NCBI RefSeq assembly: GCF_021155775.2
Contig: NC_060236.1
Span: 4,309,087 to 4,373,086, forward strand
Length of the DNA stretch: 64,000 nt
Source: Neodiprion pinetum
Lineage: Eukaryota > Arthropoda > Insecta > Hymenoptera > Diprionidae
Direction of reading: 5' to 3'
Shown here piece by piece: positions 1-8,629 of the stretch. Both the position numbers and the translations under genes were made by a program. How positions within the stretch are numbered: position 1 is the stretch's first letter; the number at the start of each line of letters is the position of its first letter. The notes below the pieces were generated by a model, which searched no databases, had not been told where the DNA came from, and saw only the letters and a program-made list of their open reading frames with translations.

Positions 1-45
1 ATTTTTCTATAAAAATAACACACCGTACATTTCCCGTGTAGAACG

Positions 46-742
46 AAATTGGCTTACTACTTCATCAAGGAAGCGCATATAAGGGCTCAACGTCAGCGAT
101 CATCGGCGGATCTCTGCGGCTTTGATCGAAGTCCGCATCGAGCCAGCCGTTATAATTGAAACTAGTTCGACGCGCTTTGCCGGAGAACCAGAAGCGGATT
201 CTGTCACCGTCGGAATACGATTTCCTGCCCGAACTCTTCTTGATTTTAGCTGAGTTCAATTTTCTTTTCGACCCTGGCACGAATCAAGTCTTTCGATACG
301 TCGATACGATCAATTATACACCGAGCGTGAGACGCGACGACGGTTTTTTCACCATGCAGATGAAACCGTGATCGGGGCACCGACGCCCGGAAGTTTAGAT
401 TGGCCCGAATAAGCTGCATCGCACACCGGAACTCGTGATTCGTTACACGCATATTGAATGTACGGCAGTTTTGTTTTCGGGAACGAAACAACGATCAAAA
501 CTGTGAACCGATTAATCGACTTGTTTTCCAAACGAGCCCTCGTCAGTCGATCATTACTCTTATCACATTTCAATCCGCGCGTGGTTTCGAAATACGACAA
601 ATAAACCCCGTCACTTTTAAATACAACCGCGAAAAGACCTAGTTGACACTTCTGCTCTGCCGCAGTCGAAACGTCATTTCGAATCGTGGAAAAGTATGTT
701 CGAATCGTTTCCAAAGTCATCTGATGTAGTAAGCCGAATTAT
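46..742. mobile_element. Possible small transposon bounded by short inverted repeats
   Basis: The segment is bounded by GGCTTACTAC (51-60) and its complement GTAGTAAGCC (726-735). The match continues on both sides of this core (AATT outside, TCA inside, with single mismatches), giving about 18 matching positions. Between them the minus strand is open in several stretches. One frame of 123 codons starts with an ATG at 720, just inside the right repeat; another, of about 72 codons, ends at 65, just inside the left repeat. I recognise neither product, and the frames overlap plus-strand open frames, so coding status is unproven. No clear target-site duplication is visible. Confidence 0.3.
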
Positions 743-1860
743 AGAAACAGTCGTAAGAACGTACCGCACCAACGGAGAACATGGATCTTGGTGATCTTCT
801 TTGTGCGGGTCACAGGAACTTGCAAGTTTTAATGAAGCGAAGCTGAAGCTCAGGACCAGTTTAAACTCGTCGATGCTCAGAAATCATCCCTCGAAGTATC
901 GGTTGCAGGAGAACGTTTACGTTATATATTTCGTCGGGGGGGGAAAATGTCGAAGTGAAGCTTGGAGGAGCGACGATTCAAACGGAGTGACTCCCGGACA
1001 AGTTGACGATTCTATTTATCTCACGTGTTCGACCGATTCCAACGGAAGTGGGAGGGAGTGCACAGATATCAGGAATGGATGCGGTGCTGTCGCCGAAAGT
1101 TCACGAGGCTGAACTTCTAGTCACGTTTATGTAACGAAAAATCACTATCTTTCAAATTTACAGTGACGTTGAATAAGGCAAGTTTTCAAAATACGAATCC
1201 GTTTCTCCTTGTTATGTTGTAGTAAATTTTAATCATTACTAAAATTGCGAAATAACGGTTTTTCCGAAACGTTAATCGTCGCAATAACTTTACTAACTTC
1301 AGCCTCATGAGAGCTTCGGGATATATTTGAATCCCCCCTGAAAACACGGGCTCTGATTTTTCTGGTCACCTATTTCCACGATTCGTTTTCCGCCAGTTGT
1401 CATCAATTAAAACAGAGTTGTTTTTCCAACCTAGCTTGAAGCATTTTCGAGCCCTCTAAGCTAGCGGAGTATTAATTACTCTAATGAATTAGGTACTGCA
1501 TTTTTTTTTTAACCTACCGTTTTTTCGTCCCAAGAGAAATAAGAAAGTTATTGTAATCATCCCGAAAATGAAAAGTTGAGTTGAACGAGTTGCCGGATTT
1601 CAATGATTTTTGTCTCGATCGACGCGGCTTATCCAAACTTAGAACTGATTAGATTTTGGCTTTGATCGGTTCGCTGCTTTTTCAATTGTTTAAACAACGA
1701 AATTCCGAAAGATCGGATAAAAATGATGATATCTTGAGAATGGATGAATGGGTTTGAATGAAAATTCATACCGCGAAGTTTTTTATATAAGGTGAGATTT
1801 GCGAAATTCAAATCTGGCGCATTCGGTAAGCTGAAAAAAAAAAATTAGCAACTGAGTTTT
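743..1860. other. No gene recognised
   Basis: The stretch 800-1120 is less AT-rich and has a 103-codon plus-strand open frame with no recognisable motif. From 1120 on the sequence is AT-rich, with a T-run near 1501, and I see no gene. Confidence 0.3.
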
Positions 1861-2072
1861 CATGAAAATTGATACTCGTCGGTTTGTCGGATGGTTTTTC
1901 ACGATTCTGTAGTCAGTTTCCGAAATCCAAAATGGCGATTCGATATGACGGAAAAAAATGTAAAAATATTCCAGTTCTGATAAAAATTAGTAGGCAGCGA
2001 TTTTTTGGGTCACCGATAACGCATCCGAGGCCAGTTTGAAACCGGTCGTTTTCATATTTGAACGCCGGTTAC
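1861..2072. repeat. Dispersed repeat with ATGGCG-type core
   Basis: The core 'aaatccaaaatggcgattcg' is followed by a GTCACCGATAACGCATCCGAGG-like segment. The same layout (AAAATTC..ATGGCGGATCCAATATGGCGG) appears on the opposite strand at 14583-14790 and, more decayed, at 49795-49960. Such ATGGCG-rich repeats are common in insect genomes; I cannot assign the class. Confidence 0.45.
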
Positions 2073-3878
2073 AGCTTATTATTTTCGTATACACCAATTT
2101 GGAGTACAATAAGTATGTAAACGCTGCAAATAGTCGAGTAGGAAATGTAAAAATATACGATTCGTTCGCCAGTCTGGGACATTATTTATTGAATACAGAA
2201 TAACTGAAAATGACAGAGTAAAAAAAGCAATGACTTGCGAGCCGTCACAGGCTTTGCACAAATATAGGTAAAAGTTATTAAATATTTACGCATATTACCG
2301 GCTTTGAGTATTGTCATTTTACATTAAAGTTTTTTCATTACGTTCAATTTCACAATTCACCGCCCGGACGGACGCAGTTTTTATCTCTTGTTGGTATTTT
2401 TTCTTTCCTCGATAACACTGAGATAAAAATTTGCGCGTGCAGTTAAAAATCTGTACAGTTAAAATATTATAGTCGGGAAGATAATTTTTATAGTAGAATT
2501 TACTTAAATTATCGTTTGGCGCACTATAAACACAATGTTAATTTTACCACACACTTCTAGTTGATCCAAGAACGTCAAAGGGACTATAATAATCGTATAA
2601 TTAACTATATTTTTTGTTATAATGTTCACCATACACGGATGTTCATCAGGATTATATTCGTATAGTGCGGTGAGCTCTGTTCTGTAGTCTTCGATAGTAT
2701 AGAGTACGGTTCAATTAACTAATTTATAATAAACTATTTACGGATAAGTATTTATACCACCCGAGATGATTCCTGCAACTTTTGTCAGAGTTCAATGCAC
2801 CGTACATAGTTTGACTCGACTTAAATATGGTTAACGCTAATACAGTAATTATTCAGACAAGATCCTACGAACATAGTTTCAACAACTAAACATAAACTGT
2901 TGAAAATATTTGAAAATCTACGACACATTTACAACACAAAAGTGTAGTTGAATTACAAATTTCGTGTTATAAAGTGAATTACCAAGCATTCTCAATAAAT
3001 GTGCGTTATAATTTTGTCATTTTGCTTAACTTTGTTGGAAACACGCAAAAGGGTATTTTGAATTTACTTAATTGTGCGGTAAATGTATCAGGTATATTTG
3101 GAAATTTCATTTACGGTACTTGGAAGTTGTCAAAATGGTGTCTGCGCTCACGAAAAATCATTGAGATGAATTATCTACGAGTTCCTCATCTATTTTTTTT
3201 CATTCCAGTTTTACTACACATTTACGATGAAGCTACTCAACTCGTATAGTAAAAGTTAACAAACTGCAATCTTCAATTTCTGTATTGAATTTCCAAGTTA
3301 TAAATCGAGTAACGATAAGTTTATCACGTTTATCGCACTAATGTTTAAACATGGTCAGGTCTTCATTATTGTACCGTTAACCATACAACTTTTGTCAGAT
3401 GTAACGATAAGTTCATAGTTCGGAACAACATAATGCAACAAGTTCTGTTAACTATAAATTCGTATTGTCCCCTGAGCAGACTATTTTTTATGGTAACGAC
3501 AACCACAATTTTCTCTGAGTGTATCTGTCCGGATTGCTTCAACATCCTTTTCTCATTATAATGGTGTGAGAAATTCATAAAAATTTCATCCTGTACTCTT
3601 TAATCTCATAGGCACATTGAAGAACGAAAATACGTTGATGATATCGAAAGCCAAGAATATTATCATTTCTACCAATGAAATAATTAATGAGTAATAAACA
3701 CGCTAACAAAAGCAGATAGCCAGACAACGAAAAAATACTATAACAATGAACGATGGACAAATATTTTTACCTCGCCCTATTCTCCATGCTAACAATTGCG
3801 GATAAATGATACATTTATATCTTATTGTATATTTCTAATTCACACTTGTAATGAAATTTCACATTACTGAAAACCGAT
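2073..3878. other. AT-rich, no gene recognised
   Basis: Very AT-rich. The phrase AACTTTTGTCAGA recurs at about 2778 and 3387 in similar surroundings, suggesting a decayed duplicated repeat. No open frame has protein-like composition. Confidence 0.3.
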
Positions 3879-4232
3879 CAGTGTTTACGGATGTAGAGGC
3901 GTGCGGATCGAAATCGTGTTAAATAAATGAAAATGATATAAATTGCTCTCGATTTTACTTTAAATCCCTGTGTAAAATTTGCAAGTGATTATTTCAACCA
4001 TACCGGAGTTATTTTACCTTAAATTTTTCGTGATTTTACATTGATCCTTAAAATAAAATCACAATAAATGAAAAGTAAAGTAGCTCCGGTATGATTTACG
4101 CAATTACTTTCAAACTTGACACAGGTGCTTAAAATTAAAGTAAAAACAATTTTTATAATTTTTATTGACTTGGCCCCATTTCGTACATACTTGAAACTGG
4201 TAATACGTCTCGTCACCGTAACGTAAAACACC
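3879..4232. mobile_element. Palindromic MITE, about 354 bp
   Basis: The two halves are inverted copies. The left arm (about 3952-4020, with CATACCGGAG) pairs with the right arm (about 4078-4144, containing CTCCGGTATG and CTGTG/CACAG matches). The outer ends also pair loosely (CAGTGTTTACG against CGTAAAACACCG). It has no coding capacity. The layout is that of a foldback MITE; the superfamily is unknown. Confidence 0.6.
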
Positions 4233-4740
4233 GTCTTTACTCAAATGTAGATCGTCGTTTATTAAGTAGACAGAGTTTCAGAACTTGAGAACGATTTATC
4301 GATCCCGCGCCGCAGCAGCAGCTTATACGTACGTTACGTGCACGTATATTTGGCAACTTCTGTTCAATCGGCGTCCTTCGAAGTAACGGCAATGACCGTT
4401 CTCGACTCAACCTTGTCCGCCGATGGGCAATGCCATTGAAATTCCACAGTTTCAAATATTTGTTCGGTTCTAAAATAAACGTACAGAAATAAACGACTCG
4501 ATGCGATTTCTAACGCCAAGAAGGTGCAGCTGCAGGGTTGACGACCCGTTGATTACCAACTTCCAGCATCCGATCGAACCGTCTTCGCTACGCGCATGCA
4601 GCTCAATGTGTTAATCGCTATCCGCAGGTTCGAGCATCGGAAAAAAAAACCGCGGCCGAATGTCGTGGGTTTGCGGAAAACTGCATATACGGTACAAAGT
4701 AGCAAATTTTTCACCTTTTACTGCACAACTCTCGAACCGT
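4233..4740. other. No gene recognised
   Basis: Mixed-composition sequence without protein-like open frames. A short CAGCAGCAG run lies near 4313. Confidence 0.3.
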
Positions 4741-4900
4741 TGCAAGTAATAGTTTCTTTGGAGCCATTCAAGTATTGGCTAACGCATTTTTTGCAACTTG
4801 TTGCATCCCACCCCTAGTGCTAACGATTCGTAAGGTTTGGTTGTTTTGCCCACCACCGTTATTCAACGTTAGCTAACGCTTTTTCAAAAGTTTATCGGCA
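4741..4900. repeat. Dispersed repeat with CCATTCAAG core
   Basis: It contains GGAGCCATTCAAGTATTGGC and, downstream, a second GCTAACGC about 100 bp away. A close match (GGGGCCATTCAAGCATTAGC) lies in the spacer of the palindrome at 6902-6921, so the phrase is repeated in this genome. Class unknown. Confidence 0.4.
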
Positions 4901-5260
4901 AATCGATTCGATGCCTGGTAACGGCAGAAATGCCATTTATAGTCACATCCTGATCAATTTATTCCTACTTTATTAAATATTAATTATGGTTTATTACCAA
5001 TACACACCAAGATGTTCAGTAAAACGAGGATTAATTATTCCTTGAGTATTAAATACATCGTGCATCGTCTTTCTTCTTGAACGCATGCGATAAACGTTAT
5101 ATCTGCTAAGATGTTATTACTTAGCGAATCGTGCATTGTTAACACCTCCTTTTAAGGAAAATTTTTTATCATTCTCAATCGGGCGTCTCGTCGGCTTCGA
5201 GCACGCACTTCGAATTTCCTATGTTAGCCGACGTTTGCCTGGAATGCCTAAACTACTATT

Positions 5261-5317
5261 AGTCCGGGAGTTAACGACAGAAATTTCCGGGTCATTTCCG
5301 CAAGCTTCATTTTTTTT
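5261..5317 (+). repeat. Terminal inverted repeat, outer end of left copy
   Basis: Begins AGTCCGGGAGTTAACGACAG and ends in CATTTCCGCAAGCTTCATT plus a T-run. Only bases 22-33 differ from the inner-end version. TA lies at the element boundary. Confidence 0.85.
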
Positions 5318-5356
5318 GTATGAGTTATGTTTGTAACTTATAATAATAATCTGAAC

Positions 5357-5641
5357 GTCTGCCGGCGCACCCCCGCGACAGGGGGTTACAGGAGGGTTAC
5401 AATTGCAGCAAAAAATCGACAAAAAAAATTTATAGCCGCATACGCGAAACTGATTTTACGTACCAGTTGAAACATAAGAAGCTTAGAAATTATCGTCTGC
5501 CACCTAAATTCCGCAACAAAATTCGTCTGCCACCCACGCAAGTAAGCGCAAAAAAAATAGTAAAAAAATTTATGCCCGCAAGGATGAAATTGATTGAAAT
5601 GCTTCTTTTTATATCAGCAAACACAAAAATAATAGTCTGCC
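5357..5641 (-). repeat. Subterminal GGCAGAC repeats, left copy
   Basis: GTCTGCC at 5357-5363, 5495-5501, 5525-5531 and 5635-5641, mostly within TGGCAGACKA on the element strand. Repeated subterminal motifs are known transposase-binding sites in hAT, P and related elements; the role here is inferred. Confidence 0.6.
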
Positions 5642-6033
5642 AAGCGTACGAAGTTGCGTTCGGCATGCAGCGCGCGAGCACCGCGGCCGAGATCGCGGCT
5701 ACGACGCTGTATCTTTATCGGCCTGAAAGACGATCGTTATTATAAATTTGAAATTATAAAATTGAACGGCTATCATAAAGTTGTTTTTTTCTTATGTTAT
5801 ATGTATACAAATGTTTGTTCAGTGAATTAATTTAAAGTCTGGTAGAGACCTTTCAGTTTAAAAATTAAAAATATGTTGATTTGATAAAATGCTTTAAGAT
5901 AAAAATTAGATATTACTGTTTTACGATGACATTCGGAGATAATTATTTATTGATTTTTATTTTATTATGTACAAGAATCTATATTTATTATGTACACGTA
6001 TAATGATGCTGATCTTGTTTAACAGCCGTAATT

Positions 6034-6772
6034 TTATAACCATTCATCCATATCACATTGGTCGATAGAATCATCCGTTTCATCCAATATTATATCGGAA
6101 TCCTCAATATCAGAGTTATTGATTTCAGAATCGTCTTCTTCATCTGACTGACCTTGGTCTTGCTCTGTATTCGTTTCTTTATCTGTAAATATAATAATTT
6201 ATCAATGGCTATATAATTATTTTTATATAAATTTTTATGTTTTTGTATAATACCTTGATTTTCTTCAGAGTTGATTGCTGTATCATCGATGGATTTCGGC
6301 AATTGATCTCCTTCGAACCATTCGAAACCAAGTTTATCTTCTGATTCTTGCCAACCATAATCAGTGGGTAAAAATTCCGTCGGTTGCGGGAGATAAGCAT
6401 GCCTCCAAAGATGTGCAATATATGCGGTTCGTTTCAATTGCTTTTGCAGCTCAGCTTTACAAGGTGGTAATACTGCAAAAAATTCCATCGACAATTCTTT
6501 GCGTTGGTCTGGAAGATTTTGTCGCCCACATTTATTTTATAATTTTTTATAAAAATAGCTACACGAGCTTCATTGACGTCAGCTATCTTTTTTAACCCAT
6601 ACATACGGCATACAAATTCTTCGATAACTGTATAAACTGCTGATAAGTCGCCAGTGTTCAAATCACTGATACTTTCAAAGGCAGCTATGTACCTATCACA
6701 GTTCCTTAACATAGTAAATGGGCGATTTTTAGCTTTTCGGTAAAAAAAATGAAGCTTGCGGAAATGGTGCAA
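6034..6772 (-). pseudogene. Transposon-borne gene 3' end, longer version
   Basis: Runs from an ATG at 6772, inside the terminal repeat, to a TAA at 6034-6036. The first frame contains DLNTGDLSAVY, FVCRMYG and ADVNEARVAIF. Near 6515 the coherent reading shifts by one base into LPDQRKELSMEF, LPPCKAEL, PTDYGWQ and FEWFEGDQLP. A 71-bp intron (6183-6253, GT..AG, phase 1) leads to a 49-codon exon with 22 Asp/Glu, ending CDMDEWL. From memory, FVC..YG plus LPP..AL plus GW..FxWF blocks typify the C-terminal part of a widespread family of uncharacterised arthropod and cnidarian proteins; I know no proven function. The N-terminal part is absent, so it is probably a fragment captured within the element or left by internal deletion. 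Confidence 0.7.
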
Positions 6773-6798
6773 TGAAATCTGTCGTTAACTCCCGGACT
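6742..6798 (-). repeat. Terminal inverted repeat, inner end of left copy
   Basis: Reverse complement of the shared terminal repeat, followed by AT then unrelated spacer. It differs from the outer end only in the variable block at bases 22-33. Confidence 0.85.
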
Positions 6799-6984
6799 AT
6801 GGGTTGAATGCGCGATAGATCGCTGATCGGTGCGGCGCGCCGGCGTGATTCAAAGGTGAACCGTGAGATCGATTCAGAATCTCTTGAAGCAATCGCGGAC
6901 AAAGGGGCCATTCAAGCATTAGCTAATTCTAAAACAGGGGTAGGCCATTCATAGAAACGTTATCAAATGTTACCCTATACATAT
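6799..6984. other. Spacer of the palindrome
   Basis: A unique 186 bp between the two inverted copies. It includes a GC-rich GGTGCGGCGCGCCGG patch and a CCATTCAAG repeat fragment (6902-6921). It shows no pairing between its own ends. Confidence 0.7.
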
Positions 6985-7041
6985 AGTCCGGGAGTTAACG
7001 ACAGATTTCATTGCACCATTTCCGCAAGCTTCATTTTTTTT
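6985..7041 (+). repeat. Terminal inverted repeat, inner end of right copy
   Basis: Identical in layout to the inner end of the left copy, in opposite orientation. The first usable ATG of the carried gene fragment (7011) lies inside it. Confidence 0.85.
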
Positions 7042-7641
7042 ACCGAAAAGGTAAAAATCGCCCATTTACTATGTTAAGGAACTGTGATAGGTACATAGCT
7101 GCCTTTGAAAGTATCAGTGATTTGAACACTGGCGACTTATCAGCAGTTTATACAGTTATCGAAGAATTTGTATGCCGTATGTATGGGTTAAAAAAGATAG
7201 CTGACGTCAATGAAGCTCGTGTAGCTATTTTTATGAAAAATTATAAAATAAATGAGGGCGACAAAATCTTCCAGACCAACGCAAAGAATTGTCGATGGAA
7301 TTTTTACCCACTGATTATGGTTGGCAAGAATCAGAAGATAAACTTGGTTTCGAATGGTTCGAAGGAGATCAATTGCCGAAATCCATCGATGATATAGCAA
7401 TCAACTCTGAAGAAAATCAAGGTATTATACAAAAACATAAAAATTTATATAAAAATAATTATATAGCCATTAATAAATTATTATATTTACAGATAAAGAA
7501 ACGAATACAGAGCAAGACCAAGGTCAGTCAGATGAAGAAGACGATCCTGAAATCAATAACTCTGATATTGAGGATTCCGATATAATATTGGATGAAACGG
7601 ATGATTCTATCGACCAATGTGATATGGATGAATGGTTATAA
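7011..7641 (+). pseudogene. Transposon-borne gene 3' end, shortened version
   Basis: The same gene fragment as in the left copy: ATG at 7011, intron at 7422-7492 (71 bp, GTATTA...TTACAG), and stop TAA at 7639-7641. It shares the one-base frame change near 7265. It lacks 36 codons: SMEF joins directly to LPTDYGW where the other copy has the LPPCKAEL block. Coding differences from the other copy are few (for example Met/Ile in the IFxKNYK stretch and Glu/Val after KIN). AATAAA signals follow at about 7687 and 7711. Retention of the intron shows spread as DNA rather than through an mRNA copy. Confidence 0.7.
7422..7492 (+). other. Short intron in right copy
   Basis: GT at 7422-7423 and AG at 7491-7492, very AT-rich, with tail TTATATTTACAG. 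Removing it joins Gln-(Gly/Asp) into a long acidic open frame that ends in TAA, which supports real splicing in the source gene. The mirror intron is 6183-6253. Confidence 0.65.
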
Positions 7642-8033
7642 AATTACGGCTGTTAAACAAGATCAGCATCATTATACGTGTACATAATAAATATAGATTC
7701 TTGTACATAATAAAATAAAAATCAATAAATAATTATCTCCGAATGTCATTGTAAAACAGTAATATCTAATTTTTATCTTAAAGCATTTTATCAAATCAAC
7801 ATATTTTTAATTTTTAAACTGAAAGGTCTCTACCAGACTTTAAATTAATTCACTGAACAAACATTTGTATACATATAACATAAAAAAAAAACAACTTTAT
7901 GATAGCCGTTCAATTTTATAATTTCAAATTTATAATAACGATCGTCTTTCAGGCCGATAAAGATACAGCGTCGTAGCCGCGATCTCGGCCGCGGTGCTCG
8001 CGCGCTGCATGCCGAACGCAACTTCATACGCTT

Positions 8034-8348
8034 GGCAGACGATCTTCGCGGTATCTTATTAGTGGCAGACTATTATTTTTGTGTTTGCTGATATAAAAAG
8101 AAGCATTTCAATCATTTTCATCCTTGCGGGCATAAATTTTTTTACTATTTTTTTTGCGCTTACTTGCGTGGGTGGCAGACGAATTTTGTTGCGGAATTTA
8201 GGTGGCAGACGATAATTTCTAAGCTTCTTATGTTTCAACTGGTACGTAAAATCAGTTTCGCGTATGCGGCTATAAATTTTTTTTGTCGATTTTTTGCTGC
8301 AATTGTAACCCTCCTGTAACCCCCTGTCGCGGGGGTGCGCCGGCAGAC
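8034..8348 (+). repeat. Subterminal GGCAGAC repeats, right copy
   Basis: GGCAGAC at 8034-8040, 8064-8070, 8174-8180, 8204-8210 and 8342-8348. Two neighbouring pairs are spaced exactly 30 bp apart (8034/8064 and 8174/8204). The left copy has lost one unit of the first pair. Confidence 0.65.
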
Positions 8349-8387
8349 GTTCAGATTATTATTATACGTTACAAACATAACTCATAC

Positions 8388-8444
8388 AAAAAAAATGAAG
8401 CTTGTGGAAATGACCCGGAAATTTCTGTCGTTAACTCCCGGACT
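8388..8444 (-). repeat. Terminal inverted repeat, outer end of right copy
   Basis: Mirrors 5261-5317 with a G/A difference in GCTTGYGG. It is followed by ACCAGG of the flank. Comparing the outermost flanks I see no shared duplication beyond TA. Confidence 0.85.
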
Positions 8445-8548
8445 ACCAGGTGTGCGAAAATCAGGTTCTCTTTGTCCAAGTTTGCCGCAAGCCGCGGCTT
8501 TGCCTTGCGTCGAATATGCCGCGAACAGCGTCTTGGCGGTTCCTTGTG

Positions 8549-8629
8549 TATTATTATTATTATTATTATTATTTTTGTTATTATTGTTACTGTTATTCTG
8601 ATTATGATTACTATTACGGTTATCACTAT
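8549..8629. repeat. TTA trinucleotide microsatellite
   Basis: Eight or so perfect ATT units, then interrupted TTATTG/TTACTG-type units. Confidence 0.85.

Larger units (their letters stand above)
5261..6798 (-). mobile_element. Left copy of the TIR transposon (minus orientation)
   Basis: A 1538-bp element with 57-bp imperfect terminal inverted repeats. It carries the longer version of the gene fragment, keeping the 36 codons lost in the right copy, but only four subterminal GGCAGAC sites. It is probably non-autonomous: only the 3' part of a gene is present, the gene part runs directly out of the terminal repeat, and it contains a frameshift. Confidence 0.85.
5261..8444. mobile_element. 3.2-kb palindrome: two head-to-head copies of one DNA transposon
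   Basis: The sequence 5261-6798 reappears as its reverse complement at 6985-8444, with about 99% identity where I aligned it by eye. The arms are 1538 and 1460 bp around a 186-bp spacer. The 78-bp difference equals a 108-bp deletion in the right arm minus a 30-bp deletion in the left arm. All four ends read TAGTCCGGGAGTTAACGACA from outside in, so each arm is a complete element flanked by TA, not one element with giant inverted repeats. Either two insertions or one inverted duplication could give this. The high identity implies a recent event or continuing gene conversion. In single strands it could fold into a hairpin of about 1.4 kb. Confidence 0.92.
6985..8444 (+). mobile_element. Right copy of the TIR transposon (plus orientation)
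   Basis: A 1460-bp element with the same 57-bp terminal repeats and five subterminal GGCAGAC sites. Compared with the left copy it lacks 108 bp of coding sequence, removed between two GGAATTTTT repeats, an in-frame loss. Confidence 0.85.

Noticed and set aside
5261..8444. A single element with 1.5-kb terminal inverted repeats
   Set aside because: The inner boundaries carry their own full terminal repeats and TA flanks, so two whole elements explain it better.
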